A DNA stretch of 21,012 nucleotides. Origin: Promethearchaeota archaeon. GTDB lineage: Archaea > Asgardarchaeota > Lokiarchaeia > Sigynarchaeales > SOKP01. The position numbers and the translations under genes were made by a program. Of the stretch, positions 1-7,939 are shown piece after piece. Position 1 is the first letter of the stretch. Each line of letters starts with the position of its first letter. Location of the stretch: the NCBI GenBank assembly GCA_014730295.1, contig WJIN01000294.1, positions 1-21,012 on the forward strand, in the 5' to 3' direction. Under the pieces are notes generated by a model that was not told the origin of the DNA, made no database searches, and saw only the letters and a program-made list of their open reading frames with translations.

Positions 1-250
1 AATCATGGTTATATACTTAGGAATATCTAACATGGGCTTTGGAGAAATCAATAAATAAATGAACGTGTTCCATACCCCATTCGATTTCCACCACTTTTAC
101 CTCAAAGTTCTCTGATAGTTCAGTAATCTTTGTTTTTAGAGCCTCAATAATACCAATCCTCTCTATAAACACGGGTTGACGGGATTTTACTCCAGAAATT
201 AAGTGAACCATGAGAGAATAGACTCTATGAGCATCTTTTCGATATTCCAT
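1..250 (-). pseudogene. tnpA: IS200/IS605-family Y1 transposase TnpA, frameshifted and cut by the window edge
   Basis: TnpA of IS200/IS605 elements is a HUH single-strand transposase that nicks DNA with one tyrosine. Reading leftward from the ATG at 250, the protein shows the family N-terminus and the metal-binding HUH motif (H62-V-H64 in MEHVHLF). The open frame runs into a stop at base 17. At about bases 40-42 the frame changes: one base back, the minus strand continues as P-K-P-M-L-D-I-P-K-Y-I, the usual family continuation after DFS, and that frame stays open to base 1. The simplest explanation is one lost C in a short C run, or a sequencing error. The catalytic tyrosine would lie outside the window. 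HLISGVKSRQPVF differs somewhat from the usual HLxxxxKYRxPVF pattern, which fits a decaying copy. Family assignment is confident; inactivity is inferred. Confidence 0.85.
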
Positions 251-322
251 TATATTTTAATCAATTCGAGAGGATAAAAAGGATATAACTATTTGAGTTT
301 AGTGGTTTTTAAACACATTCAT

Positions 323-342
323 CCACGCCTTAAAGGACTTGG
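323..342 (-). repeat. Possible IS200/IS605 end hairpin upstream of tnpA
   Basis: An imperfect 20-base hairpin: three outer pairs, one mismatch, a G-C pair, one bulged A, three inner pairs and a 3-base loop. Subterminal imperfect hairpins are what Y1 transposases recognise at IS200/IS605 ends, and this one sits about 75 bases upstream of the tnpA start. The rest of 251-403 shows only AT-rich sequence and the terminator tract of the next gene. The element boundary cannot be fixed. Confidence 0.3.
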
Positions 343-359
343 CTTTCTGCGTAAAAAAC

Positions 360-390
360 GGTAAAATAAAAAATAAGAAAAAAAAATAGA
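360..390 (-). terminator. T-rich terminator of the first V4R-like gene
   Basis: On the minus strand, just past the stop codon at 404, there is a run of nine T (378-386) within a longer T-rich stretch. Archaeal RNA polymerase terminates at T tracts without needing a hairpin. Confidence 0.5.
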
Positions 391-403
391 CGCATTTTCT
401 CAT

Positions 404-925
404 TTAGAGCGTAATGGTCTCTATTTCATAGACACATTTACTATCTCCGCGTTTACGACATGAACCTTCTTTATGATCTATGCGAGCTGCTTTGTCGAAG
501 CTTTTTGCAGCTCCTTCAATAAGACCAATATCAAATTCGCAAGGATATGGGTTATCAGCAGTAATAGTATAACTATCTTCATCCACCTTCTCGAATTTAT
601 AAGACCCGATAACTGATGGGTCACTTGGTTGATGATTCATTCGGTATGCTTGATCAATCGACTTTAATACCGATTCAAGGTCATTTATATTCGAAGGCCA
701 AGCTGCATTCTTCATTACGTTTTTCCCGATTGATTTTAGAACGAGATCTCCGTATTCCTTTTCTATTTTCCGTAATGCGTCCAAGAAGGCATCTACTGGA
801 TAATATTCATTTGGTTGAATTTCAGATCCGAAAGATTCTTCGATAATATCTTCAGCCAACTTATCGCTTGTTAATGCATCTATAATGGAATTGATTGATT
901 TGCCTAATGCTTTTGTATCTGACAT
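404..925 (-). CDS. V4R-like small-molecule-binding domain protein, copy 1 (173 aa)
   Basis: Soluble 173-residue protein, roughly one domain, with no membrane segment. The C-terminal half (residues 125-169) carries the pattern that suggests the V4R (4-vinyl reductase) fold: DNPYPCEFDIGL, a glycine-alanine helix, then H-x-E-G-S-C-R-x-x-G-D-x-x-C-V-Y-E-I. V4R domains bind small ligands or metals and often act as sensors; the ligand here is unknown. Cysteines 129, 156 and 164 are shared with the neighbouring copy and could bind a metal or form disulfides. I chose the ATG at 925 rather than the upstream ATG at 994, because MSDTKALGKS aligns with MSQIQALGKS of copy 2 and a TATA-like box sits 31 bases upstream. 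About 64% identical to copy 2 (counted by eye, ungapped). Existence of the gene is firm; the family call is moderate. Confidence 0.72.
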   Translation of the reverse strand: MSDTKALGKSINSIIDALTSDKLAEDIIEESFGSEIQPNEYYPVDAFLDALRKIEKEYGDLVLKSIGKNVMKNAAWPSNINDLESVLKSIDQAYRMNHQPSDPSVIGSYKFEKVDEDSYTITADNPYPCEFDIGLIEGAAKSFDKAARIDHKEGSCRKRGDSKCVYEIETITL

Positions 926-950
926 AAATATCATGTATTTAGTATTAAAA

Positions 951-963
951 GTTATATATAAAG
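951..963 (-). promoter_or_regulatory. TATA-like promoter of V4R-like copy 1
   Basis: The minus strand reads CTTTATATATAAC, a good archaeal TATA box, centred about 31 bases upstream of the ATG at 925. The predicted transcript starts only a few bases before the start codon, so it would be leaderless or nearly so. The remaining gap up to 1357 (about 390 bases) holds the terminator of copy 2 and otherwise only AT-rich sequence with no ORF or clear repeat. Confidence 0.55.
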
Positions 964-1300
964 ACGCAGAATTAAAAAAGTTTAAATATATCAATTATAT
1001 TTGGAAAAGCTTAGTTTTAATGACTTTTTTGTAAGCTAATATTCTATATTATTGACATTTTTATCAATAAGATCATTGACATAACTGTGTATGAGAATTA
1101 GGGATATAAGATCCCTTATATTACTTTCAAACTTACATATTTGTCATTCTATGGGTTTTTTATTTCAAAATTGAAGTAAAATTTTCTAATTTTCTTTTTT
1201 ATTAAATTATATATCTATTTGTAGACTATGAAATTAGTCAATAAAATGAAAATGACCATCAAAAAATATGTAAAAACTGAAATTCTCAAACTCAGATAAT

Positions 1301-1320
1301 AAAAAAATGCGATAAAAAAA
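1301..1320 (-). terminator. T-rich terminator of the second V4R-like gene
   Basis: Two runs of seven T on the minus strand (1314-1320 and 1301-1307) lie about 40 bases past the stop of copy 2. With the separate promoter of copy 1 this suggests the two paralogs are transcribed independently. Confidence 0.45.
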
Positions 1321-1357
1321 GGAGAAAGAATAAGAACACAAGATTCTCATTCTATTA

Positions 1358-1873
1358 TTAATATGTCGAGATCTCATAAACACAATGCCGATTACCATTC
1401 TTTCTGCAAGAGCCTTCTTGATGGGAGATTCGTGCCCCCTTATCAAATGCTTTTGCGGCACCTGTAATAATACCCTCATCAAAGACACAAGGATAGGGAT
1501 TATCGCAGGTAATAGTAAAGCTTTTATCAGAAAGTTTATCAAATTTATATGAGCCAATAATCGAGGGATCATTTGGTCTTGTATTCATTTGATATGCTGT
1601 ATTTATAGATTGTAGGACAGATTCCAGATCATGTACATTTTGTGGCCATTCGGCATTAGACATCATTTTTTTGCCTATACTTCTGAGGACAAGGTCTCCA
1701 TATTCATCCTCGATTTTAGCCAAAGCTTCTAAGAAATTTTCAATTGGATAAAATGAATCTGGTTGGATAGTGGTACCAAAGCTTTCTGCGACAATTTCCT
1801 CAGCTAATTGTTTTGAGACAAAGCCATCTAAAATTGCGTTTATACTTTTTCCCAAAGCTTGTATTTGTGACAT
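1358..1873 (-). CDS. V4R-like small-molecule-binding domain protein, copy 2 (171 aa)
   Basis: Paralog of the next gene downstream, with the same domain layout and no gaps over 171 residues. The conserved core is W76-P, DLESVL, GSYK, DNPYPC (C129), GSCRK (C156) and C164-VYEI. It has one extra cysteine, C123, absent from copy 1. The reading frame extends to an ATG at 1891, but MSQIQALGKS at 1873 matches the paralog's N-terminus and lies 32 bases from a TATA-like box, so 1873 is preferred. A sensor or ligand-binding role is inferred from the fold only. No enzyme, kinase or DNA-binding partner is adjacent to suggest the pathway. The neighbouring membrane gene is transcribed divergently. Confidence 0.72.
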   Translation of the reverse strand: MSQIQALGKSINAILDGFVSKQLAEEIVAESFGTTIQPDSFYPIENFLEALAKIEDEYGDLVLRSIGKKMMSNAEWPQNVHDLESVLQSINTAYQMNTRPNDPSIIGSYKFDKLSDKSFTITCDNPYPCVFDEGIITGAAKAFDKGARISHQEGSCRKNGNRHCVYEISTY

Positions 1874-1899
1874 TTTTATCAACCGAAACATACAAAAAG

Positions 1900-1911
1900 G
1901 TATATTTAAGT
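1900..1911 (-). promoter_or_regulatory. TATA-like promoter of V4R-like copy 2
   Basis: The minus strand reads ACTTAAATATAC at this place, centred about 32 bases upstream of the ATG at 1873. This matches the spacing at copy 1 and supports a leaderless transcript and the chosen start. Confidence 0.5.
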
Positions 1912-2134
1912 TAACAGATTTGTAAAAACTTAAATAGGTAGATTCACATTCTTGTCGAAATTATATCATAAAGAAAAGGATAACTGGATCTACCTAATAA
2001 TAAAAAAAAACTCAATAATAATAATAACAATATAAATCATAACAAATAGAATAAAATATATTTAGAAGAAATTAATTTTATGTTTTGAGGTTAAAAAAAT
2101 AGAGTAAAAAAAATCTTAATTTAATACGAAGACT

Positions 2135-4480
2135 ATGTCTAAAAAACAAAATAAAGGGGCTAATAACGGAGTTAAGAATAAACTTATCTCGTTATCTGAA
2201 AATATTGCAAACAAGTTGAATAAAGCGGGAGACTTTCTTAAAAATGAGGTAATATTCCAAAGAGTATATCTAAAAGGACAGGAACCGCCCAAATCTTATG
2301 CCTTTCAAAAAAAATTCATTGGAATTTATGCATTTTTTGGTATCGTTTCATTTATATTATTATGGGGTACGAATGATCCTCAAAATATTGTTATTAGCAC
2401 TTTAAGCTTCGGAAATCCGTTTGCCTTTAGCAACGCCGTTGTTGCTTTGTTTTTAACTTTATCGGTTATGCTGAGCAATGATAAAACCAGAGAATTCATT
2501 TTTGAGGAGAAAACTGCGATAAAACAGATTCTAATCTTCGGGTCCTTATTAGCGGGGTATTTTATTCTTTTTTTGTTTATATCCACGAATATCAACTTTC
2601 TTAGTTATCTCTTGGGCTTATCTTTTATTTGGATCGTGATTTTAAGTAGCAGATTTTATATATATGCACGAAAGTTTTCTACTAAAATCGAGGTTAGATT
2701 TATACAAAAGTATTCAATCGTACGATATTTAGCGATATTGATAATCCCCTTAATTCTTCTGGTAGCGTTAGTGATCATCTCAATACTTTATCGTACTTTT
2801 CTCGTATTTCTTGCTCTTGACTTCTTCGGATCTAATAGTCCTACTGAGGCAGTTAATTTATATAATGTTGAAATGCGGATTGTTATGCCTTTAGTGTATT
2901 TTAGTCTCGTGATGACCTTTGTTTTTATCATCCTTGAAATTGTATCTACACGTCGTAAATCCGAAAGCAAACGGGCAGGAGCATTTGATAATTTCACTTT
3001 TTCATTAATCGTGTTTTTCATTTTCTTCTTTCAATTATTCCAAATGAGTATTTTCTTGATATTAAGACCAGAAACGATTGATGCGTTAAGAGCGACTGTT
3101 GGGGCGACAAGCACAACTATTACCTATATATTCATCCTTGAATTTATTATTTCTATGATATTCTTATATAGAGTAATACTTAAAGTGGGACGTTCATATG
3201 GATGGAGGATCCTCTTTTTTAAGAGGGACGGGCTGATACCATTTTTCTTAGGTTGTATATTAGCACAGACTTTAACGCGATTCGCACTTGCAAATGAAAT
3301 CGCAAACCAAGAAATTACGATCATTGGAAATATATTTTTAGCGGATAAATATCTAATTTCCATTTTAATGATTATATTTCTTGGAATTACCCTTTTAGTT
3401 TATTACATTAAACCTCATCAGACTTCAATGTTCCTAAGAATGCAAAAGGAAACTGTTAGTGAAGAGGAAAAAGCAATGGATATGATCTATAACCTTATCA
3501 GAAGGGAATATATCAGACGTGGGGAAGCCTATCCAATAGAGATTTTGGAACGGGACTTAATTAAAGCCACAAAATTATCGAAAGCTATCATTTATTCCCT
3601 TATCAAGCGATTAGCAGAGAAAAATGTTGATATCGTGCTTCGAGAAAATAAGGATGAGTTTAACAGAAAAGTGCTTTGGATTGATTTTGTATCCGTCACA
3701 GAAAAGTTCGAAAGAAGTGAAAGTGCGCAAAGAAAGGCAAAAAAGTATCTTTCGGAACAATTAATTGAATCGACTTCAATTAAAAAGAAAAATATGAATG
3801 AGTTAGCAAAAAATTTAAGAGCGGAAAAAGCCTCAGATCAATTTATTGATTCTTTGAGGGTTACATTCGAGAAGAAGGAAAAGGAAGCAGAAAGTACTAA
3901 AAAAATTAAACAATTAAAAGAATTTTCTTTTAAACCAGCAGACCTCACTGATAATATAAAAAATGTTCTCCTCCAATTAATTAAAGAGGAATACTTATAC
4001 AGAATTGAACACACAGACCATTATGAAGATATTTATATACCCATATCCGAAATTGCAAACGTGATTCAATATCGAACCAAAATTACCCCCGGAGATCTAT
4101 ACCCCATCCTCGACCATTTCAATAAGAATGACATTGAAATCACTTTAGTGGAAAATCCAGATGACCTTGAAGATAAACGTATAAGAATCATTCCTTACCC
4201 CGACGACCAAATGAATTATTTACTCGCTCAATTTCGACCAGAGGAATATCAAGAAGTTAGAAATATCATTTCTCAGAATTTTTTAGAGTGCGTTCAAAAA
4301 CATAATCCAGTAAAAACCATCAAATCTCTATTCAAGAAAAAAGATAATAACGAAAAATGGGAACCAATTTTAGAGTATTTAGAGAAAAACATTCAAAGCT
4401 TTGAAGAGAAATTTCTGTATAATCAAAATATAAAAGAATTGAACAAATCATTAGATCTTATAAAAAAAGCTAAAAAATAA
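2135..4480 (+). CDS. Ten-helix membrane protein with two repeated winged-helix-like cytoplasmic domains (unknown)
   Basis: 781 residues of a family I do not recognise. A charged N-terminus (1-55) is followed by about ten hydrophobic segments near residues 60-78, 95-114, 130-150, 154-176, 197-222, 245-270, 288-312, 327-350, 366-385 and 402-425. The rest is soluble. Residues 446-517 and 608-687 look like two copies of one unit: LI-R/K-x-EY-x-x-R near the start, then I-x-E-x-x-x-x-I/T-x-x-x-x-K-I/L, a predicted helix, and I-x-L-V/R-E-N-x-D before a final strand. The spacing resembles a winged helix. A lysine/glutamate-rich linker of about 90 residues, probably helical or coiled coil, separates them. 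No transporter or enzyme signature is visible. It could be a membrane-anchored regulator or a scaffold. Start codon: the first in-frame ATG after a T/A-rich leader. Function unknown. Confidence 0.9.
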   Translation: MSKKQNKGANNGVKNKLISLSENIANKLNKAGDFLKNEVIFQRVYLKGQEPPKSYAFQKKFIGIYAFFGIVSFILLWGTNDPQNIVISTLSFGNPFAFSNAVVALFLTLSVMLSNDKTREFIFEEKTAIKQILIFGSLLAGYFILFLFISTNINFLSYLLGLSFIWIVILSSRFYIYARKFSTKIEVRFIQKYSIVRYLAILIIPLILLVALVIISILYRTFLVFLALDFFGSNSPTEAVNLYNVEMRIVMPLVYFSLVMTFVFIILEIVSTRRKSESKRAGAFDNFTFSLIVFFIFFFQLFQMSIFLILRPETIDALRATVGATSTTITYIFILEFIISMIFLYRVILKVGRSYGWRILFFKRDGLIPFFLGCILAQTLTRFALANEIANQEITIIGNIFLADKYLISILMIIFLGITLLVYYIKPHQTSMFLRMQKETVSEEEKAMDMIYNLIRREYIRRGEAYPIEILERDLIKATKLSKAIIYSLIKRLAEKNVDIVLRENKDEFNRKVLWIDFVSVTEKFERSESAQRKAKKYLSEQLIESTSIKKKNMNELAKNLRAEKASDQFIDSLRVTFEKKEKEAESTKKIKQLKEFSFKPADLTDNIKNVLLQLIKEEYLYRIEHTDHYEDIYIPISEIANVIQYRTKITPGDLYPILDHFNKNDIEITLVENPDDLEDKRIRIIPYPDDQMNYLLAQFRPEEYQEVRNIISQNFLECVQKHNPVKTIKSLFKKKDNNEKWEPILEYLEKNIQSFEEKFLYNQNIKELNKSLDLIKKAKK

Positions 4481-4491
4481 GATTCATATTT

Positions 4492-4506
4492 CTTGTTTTG
4501 AACAAG
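4492..4506 (+). repeat. Short hairpin after the membrane protein gene
   Basis: A perfect 6-base inverted repeat, CTTGTT/AACAAG with a TTG loop, begins 12 bases past the stop codon at 4480. It may stabilise the 3' end. T runs that could end transcription lie further on, at 4621-4626 and 4654-4660. Apart from these and the next promoter, the gap to 4735 shows nothing. Confidence 0.3.
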
Positions 4507-4698
4507 TCGATTAGGTATTTTAAAGGTCATTCTAAGCTAAATATTTGTTATTTCTCTCTGGTTTGGAAAAAAAATGATAATCAACACACCTAATAATTGA
4601 AAACATCTCTTAATTAATAATTTTTTATACTCTCATTTTAATTCTCAATATTCTTTTTTTAACTAAGTTATACAAATCAAGACATTCAAATTAAGAGT

Positions 4699-4712
4699 GC
4701 GTAAAATATAGA
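4699..4712 (+). promoter_or_regulatory. TATA-like promoter of the CopB-like ATPase gene
   Basis: The AAAATATA core at 4703-4710 is centred about 29 bases before the ATG at 4736, so the transcript should begin within a few bases of the start codon. No ribosome binding site is present in the purine-rich A tract before the ATG. Confidence 0.5.
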
Positions 4713-4735
4713 AAGCAATAAAAAGCGAAAAAAAA

Positions 4736-6691
4736 ATGGATAAACAAAAACATCGTAAGGAAATGATGCAAGATTTTAAGAGACGTTTCTTAATCTCATT
4801 GGCTTTAACGATTCCGATTTTAATCTTTTCTCCCACAATTCAATCATTATTTGGTATTTCATTTCAATTTCCAGGTATAACGATAATATCTTTTTTAATG
4901 TCATCAATAATTTTTTTCTATGGAGGGTACCCTTTCTTAAATGGATTACTAGATGAGCTAAAGGATAAACAACCGGGAATGATGACATTGATCGCAGTTG
5001 CTATCAGTGTGGCGTATTTCTATAGCACATCCGTTGTATTTGATATCGTAGCAGGAAGGATCTTCTTTTGGGAACTCGCTACTTTAATCGATGTTATGTT
5101 AGTTGGGCATTGGATAGAAATGAAATCTGTTATTGGTGCTTCACGAGCATTGGAAGAATTAGTTAAAATTATGCCAACTGAAGCACATCTTAAGAAAAAT
5201 GGAGAAATTGTTGATCTAAAAGTTGAAGAGTTGGAAAAAGGAGATAAAGTACTTGTAAAACCCGGAGAAAAAATACCTATTGACGGAATTGTCATGGATG
5301 GTGAAACTAGCGTAAATCAAGCTATGATAACTGGAGAATCAGAACCTGTACTTAAGAGTAAAGATGATGAAGTTATAGGAGGTTCTATCAACGGTGATGG
5401 ATCGATTACAGTAGAGGTAACAAAAACCGGAAAAGAAACATATCTTAATCAGGTTGTAGAATTAGTATCAGAAGCTCAAAAAAGTAGATCTAAAACTCAA
5501 GATTTAGCCAATAGGGCTGCTTTCTGGTTAACTAGTACATCAATATCAGTAGGAATTTTCACATTTATAATTTGGATTTTAATAAACCCCGATATCGCAT
5601 ACGCTATCGAGAGAACCGCAACCGTGATGGTTATTACTTGTCCACACGCCTTAGGTCTAGCCATTCCTTTAGTAGTTGCAAGATCTACATCACTCGCCGC
5701 TACCTCTGGCTTGTTGATACGGGATAGAAAATCTTTTGAATTTGCAAGAAACATTGAAGCTATTGTATTTGATAAAACAGGCACTTTGACAAAAGGAGAA
5801 TTTGGAGTAATAGATATTATTAAATCCGAAAGTAATACAGAAAAGGAGATTTTAGCTATTGCCGCTTCTTTAGAAACCAATTCAGAACATCCGATAGGAA
5901 ATGGAATTGTGAAATCTGCAAGGGATAGAGATATTGAATTTAAAAAAATCAGGGATTTTGAAGCAATTCCGGGGAAAGGTATAAAAGCTAAAATTAAAGA
6001 CATAGAATATAAAGTTGTAAGTCCAGGGTATTTAGAAGAAAATGATATACATTTTAAAGAAAAGAAAATCGAGAAAGTTAAGAAACAAGGTAAAACAATA
6101 GTATATTTATTAAAGAATAAAAACGTAATTGGTGCTATTGCTCTTGCGGATATTATTAGAGAGGAATCCAAAGATGCTATTAATAGATTAAAATCTATGG
6201 GAATAAAATGCATGATGCTAACTGGAGATAATAAATATGTTGCTCAATGGGTCGCTGAAGAATTAGGTTTAGATGATGTGATTGCTGAAGTGCTACCTGA
6301 TGAAAAGGCAAAGGAGATTAAAAAAGTGAAAGCTCAATATAAAGTCGCAATGGTGGGGGATGGAGTAAATGATGCACCAGCTTTGGCTAGCGCGGATGTC
6401 GGGATCGCAATAGGGGCTGGAACTGACGTCGCTATAGAAACGGCAGATATTATTCTTGTGAAAAGTGACCCAAGGGATGCCGCAGATATAATTGAATTAT
6501 CTAAAAAAACCTATTCTAAAATGATCCAAAATTTATGGTGGGCCTCGGGATATAATATAGTTGCAATCCCTCTTGCTGCGGGAGTTTTAGCGGGATTCGG
6601 GATAGTCCTTCCACCTGCGATTGGTGCCTTGATTATGAGCTTAAGCACAGTGATTGTAGCAATAAATGCAAGATTACTCAAAAAAGAGTAA
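4736..6691 (+). CDS. copB: CPH-type heavy-metal P-type ATPase (CopB-like, P1B-3)
   Basis: Membrane pump that uses ATP to move copper (or silver) out of the cytoplasm. The order of motifs is complete: actuator TGES (199-202), the transmembrane metal site T-C-P-H (301-304), phosphorylation site DKTGT (346-350), the nucleotide-binding S-E-H-P (383-386), TGDN (496-499) and GDGVND (541-546). The last membrane helices contain GYN (605-607) and MSLST-x-x-VAINA (634-645). CPH together with MSxST is the signature of P1B-3 pumps. At 651 residues it is compact: there is no N-terminal HMA domain, and the first 18 residues have only one histidine, whereas many CopB proteins have a His-rich N-terminus. It ends 41 bases before the lactate dehydrogenase gene, which seems to have its own promoter. 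The family call is very secure; metal specificity is inferred from the class. Confidence 0.95.
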   Translation: MDKQKHRKEMMQDFKRRFLISLALTIPILIFSPTIQSLFGISFQFPGITIISFLMSSIIFFYGGYPFLNGLLDELKDKQPGMMTLIAVAISVAYFYSTSVVFDIVAGRIFFWELATLIDVMLVGHWIEMKSVIGASRALEELVKIMPTEAHLKKNGEIVDLKVEELEKGDKVLVKPGEKIPIDGIVMDGETSVNQAMITGESEPVLKSKDDEVIGGSINGDGSITVEVTKTGKETYLNQVVELVSEAQKSRSKTQDLANRAAFWLTSTSISVGIFTFIIWILINPDIAYAIERTATVMVITCPHALGLAIPLVVARSTSLAATSGLLIRDRKSFEFARNIEAIVFDKTGTLTKGEFGVIDIIKSESNTEKEILAIAASLETNSEHPIGNGIVKSARDRDIEFKKIRDFEAIPGKGIKAKIKDIEYKVVSPGYLEENDIHFKEKKIEKVKKQGKTIVYLLKNKNVIGAIALADIIREESKDAINRLKSMGIKCMMLTGDNKYVAQWVAEELGLDDVIAEVLPDEKAKEIKKVKAQYKVAMVGDGVNDAPALASADVGIAIGAGTDVAIETADIILVKSDPRDAADIIELSKKTYSKMIQNLWWASGYNIVAIPLAAGVLAGFGIVLPPAIGALIMSLSTVIVAINARLLKKE

Positions 6692-6700
6692 ATAGAACAA

Positions 6701-6717
6701 TTTAAAAATATTTTTAT
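6701..6717 (+). promoter_or_regulatory. TATA-like promoter of the lactate dehydrogenase gene
   Basis: TTTAAAAATATTTTTAT lies between the copB stop and the next ATG, centred about 25 bases before it, so this gene probably has its own leaderless transcript. The same T-rich stretch could also end the copB transcript. Confidence 0.4.
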
Positions 6718-6732
6718 CCCAGATAAATAAAA

Positions 6733-7692
6733 ATGTCAAAAATAACATCAAAAATTTCTGTAATAGGTTGTGGAAATGTGGGAATGGCGTATATATATGC
6801 GGCAATAATAAAGGCAATTGCACGAGAGTTTATACTTGTCGATATTGACACGGAAAGAATAAAAGGAGAAGTAATGGATCTAAATCATACCGCCCCCTTT
6901 ACTAAAACAATCAATATTAAAGCAGGAGAATATACCGATATAACGAATTCGGATTTAGTTATAATCACTGCGGGAAAAAACCAAGAACCTGGGCAAACAA
7001 GATTAGATATAGCTCAAGCAAATGTTGATTTGTTTAAAAAAATCATTCCGCGAATATACAACTATGCTCCTGAGGCCATATATTTAGTGGTGTCGAACCC
7101 AGTAGATATATTATCATATGCAGCATATAAAATATCTGGAAAGGATCATCGACAAATCATTGGTTCTGGTACCACATTAGACACAGCGCGATTGCGATTT
7201 AAAATCTCTGAGCATTGTGAAGTTGATCCCCGTAATGTCCATGCCTATATCTTGGGTGAGCATGGAGACACGGAATTTCCCGTATGGAGTAGAGCATTAA
7301 TTGGAGGATTATTATTTGATGATTATTGCCACCTCTGCGATAAAAGAGATCTATGTGACCGGGAAGAACGGATTGATGAAATTTTTAAACAAGTAAAAAA
7401 TTCTGCATATAAAATAATAGAAATGAAAGGAGAAACTTCATATAGCATAGGATTATCACTTGCAAGGATTTCTCAAGCGATTATTAATAATGAAAATGCT
7501 ATCTTGCCTGTCTCATGTCTTATAAACGATTATTTGGGAATTGATGATGTATATCTTAGCCTCCCTAGAGTTTTGAATAAGACGGGAGTTAGAGAGACAC
7601 TCAAATTAAAATTAAATAAGGAAGAGGAAAATAATTTAAAAAATTCCGCGGATACCTTAAAAAGAGTATTAGAAAGTGTTGGATTTCAATAA
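6733..7692 (+). CDS. ldh: L-lactate dehydrogenase (LDH/MDH family)
   Basis: NAD-dependent enzyme interconverting pyruvate and L-lactate in the cytoplasm. The Rossmann fold starts with GCGNVG (12-17), and the acidic residue after the second strand (VDID, 36-39) indicates NAD rather than NADP. Catalytic and binding residues are present: R90 in TRLDIAQAN, N122 in SNPVD, R153 in DTARLRF, and H177 in GEHGDTEFPVWS. The specificity residue at the LDH position 102 equivalent is glutamine (Q84 in NQEPGQTR), which marks lactate dehydrogenases; malate dehydrogenases have arginine. The length of 319 is normal. Unusual is a cysteine cluster, C199-x-x-C202-x5-C208, just after the catalytic domain's first helix. 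It sits between two copper ATPase genes, with no visible link to metal export. Family secure; lactate over malate is well supported by Q84. Confidence 0.92.
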   Translation: MSKITSKISVIGCGNVGMAYIYAAIIKAIAREFILVDIDTERIKGEVMDLNHTAPFTKTINIKAGEYTDITNSDLVIITAGKNQEPGQTRLDIAQANVDLFKKIIPRIYNYAPEAIYLVVSNPVDILSYAAYKISGKDHRQIIGSGTTLDTARLRFKISEHCEVDPRNVHAYILGEHGDTEFPVWSRALIGGLLFDDYCHLCDKRDLCDREERIDEIFKQVKNSAYKIIEMKGETSYSIGLSLARISQAIINNENAILPVSCLINDYLGIDDVYLSLPRVLNKTGVRETLKLKLNKEEENNLKNSADTLKRVLESVGFQ

Positions 7693-7714
7693 ATACCTAA
7701 TTCTATTAAACTTC

Positions 7715-7721
7715 TTTTTTT
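7715..7721 (+). terminator. T-run terminator after lactate dehydrogenase
   Basis: Seven T in a row about 23 bases past the stop at 7692. The region to 7939 otherwise holds only AT-rich sequence and the opposing terminator of the copA operon. Confidence 0.4.
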
Positions 7722-7929
7722 CAAAAGAATATTTTTGATGTAATTAGAAATAATTATAGAAAAACTAATTCTATACCTTAAATTACATTAAATAAAGATT
7801 TTAATGGCAATTTGTTATGAACTATGAGAAAATTAAGAAATCATCTTTTTTAACACATTTAGTACAAACTAAATCTGCCATTATTTTTTACACCTCCGAT
7901 TTAAAAAATTAAATTAAAAATATTCTAGT

Positions 7930-7939
7930 AAAAAAAAAA
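7930..7939 (-). terminator. T-run terminator of the copA operon
   Basis: Ten T on the minus strand directly follow the stop codon of the 69-residue gene, a likely archaeal terminator. Confidence 0.5.

Noticed and set aside
404..994. Longer N-terminus of V4R-like copy 1 starting at 994
   Set aside because: The extra 23 residues are hydrophobic, have no counterpart in copy 2, and would cover the TATA-like box.
1234..1572. 112-codon minus-strand frame overlapping V4R-like copy 2
   Set aside because: Out of frame with the conserved paralog pair and with no recognisable motif.
4511..4597. ATTAGGT and ACCTAAT 7-base inverted repeat in the gap before copB
   Set aside because: The arms are about 70 bases apart in AT-rich DNA and easily arise by chance.
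5497..6213. 238-codon open frame on the minus strand inside copB
   Set aside because: Lies fully opposite a pump with all motifs intact; the composition is that of a reverse-strand shadow.
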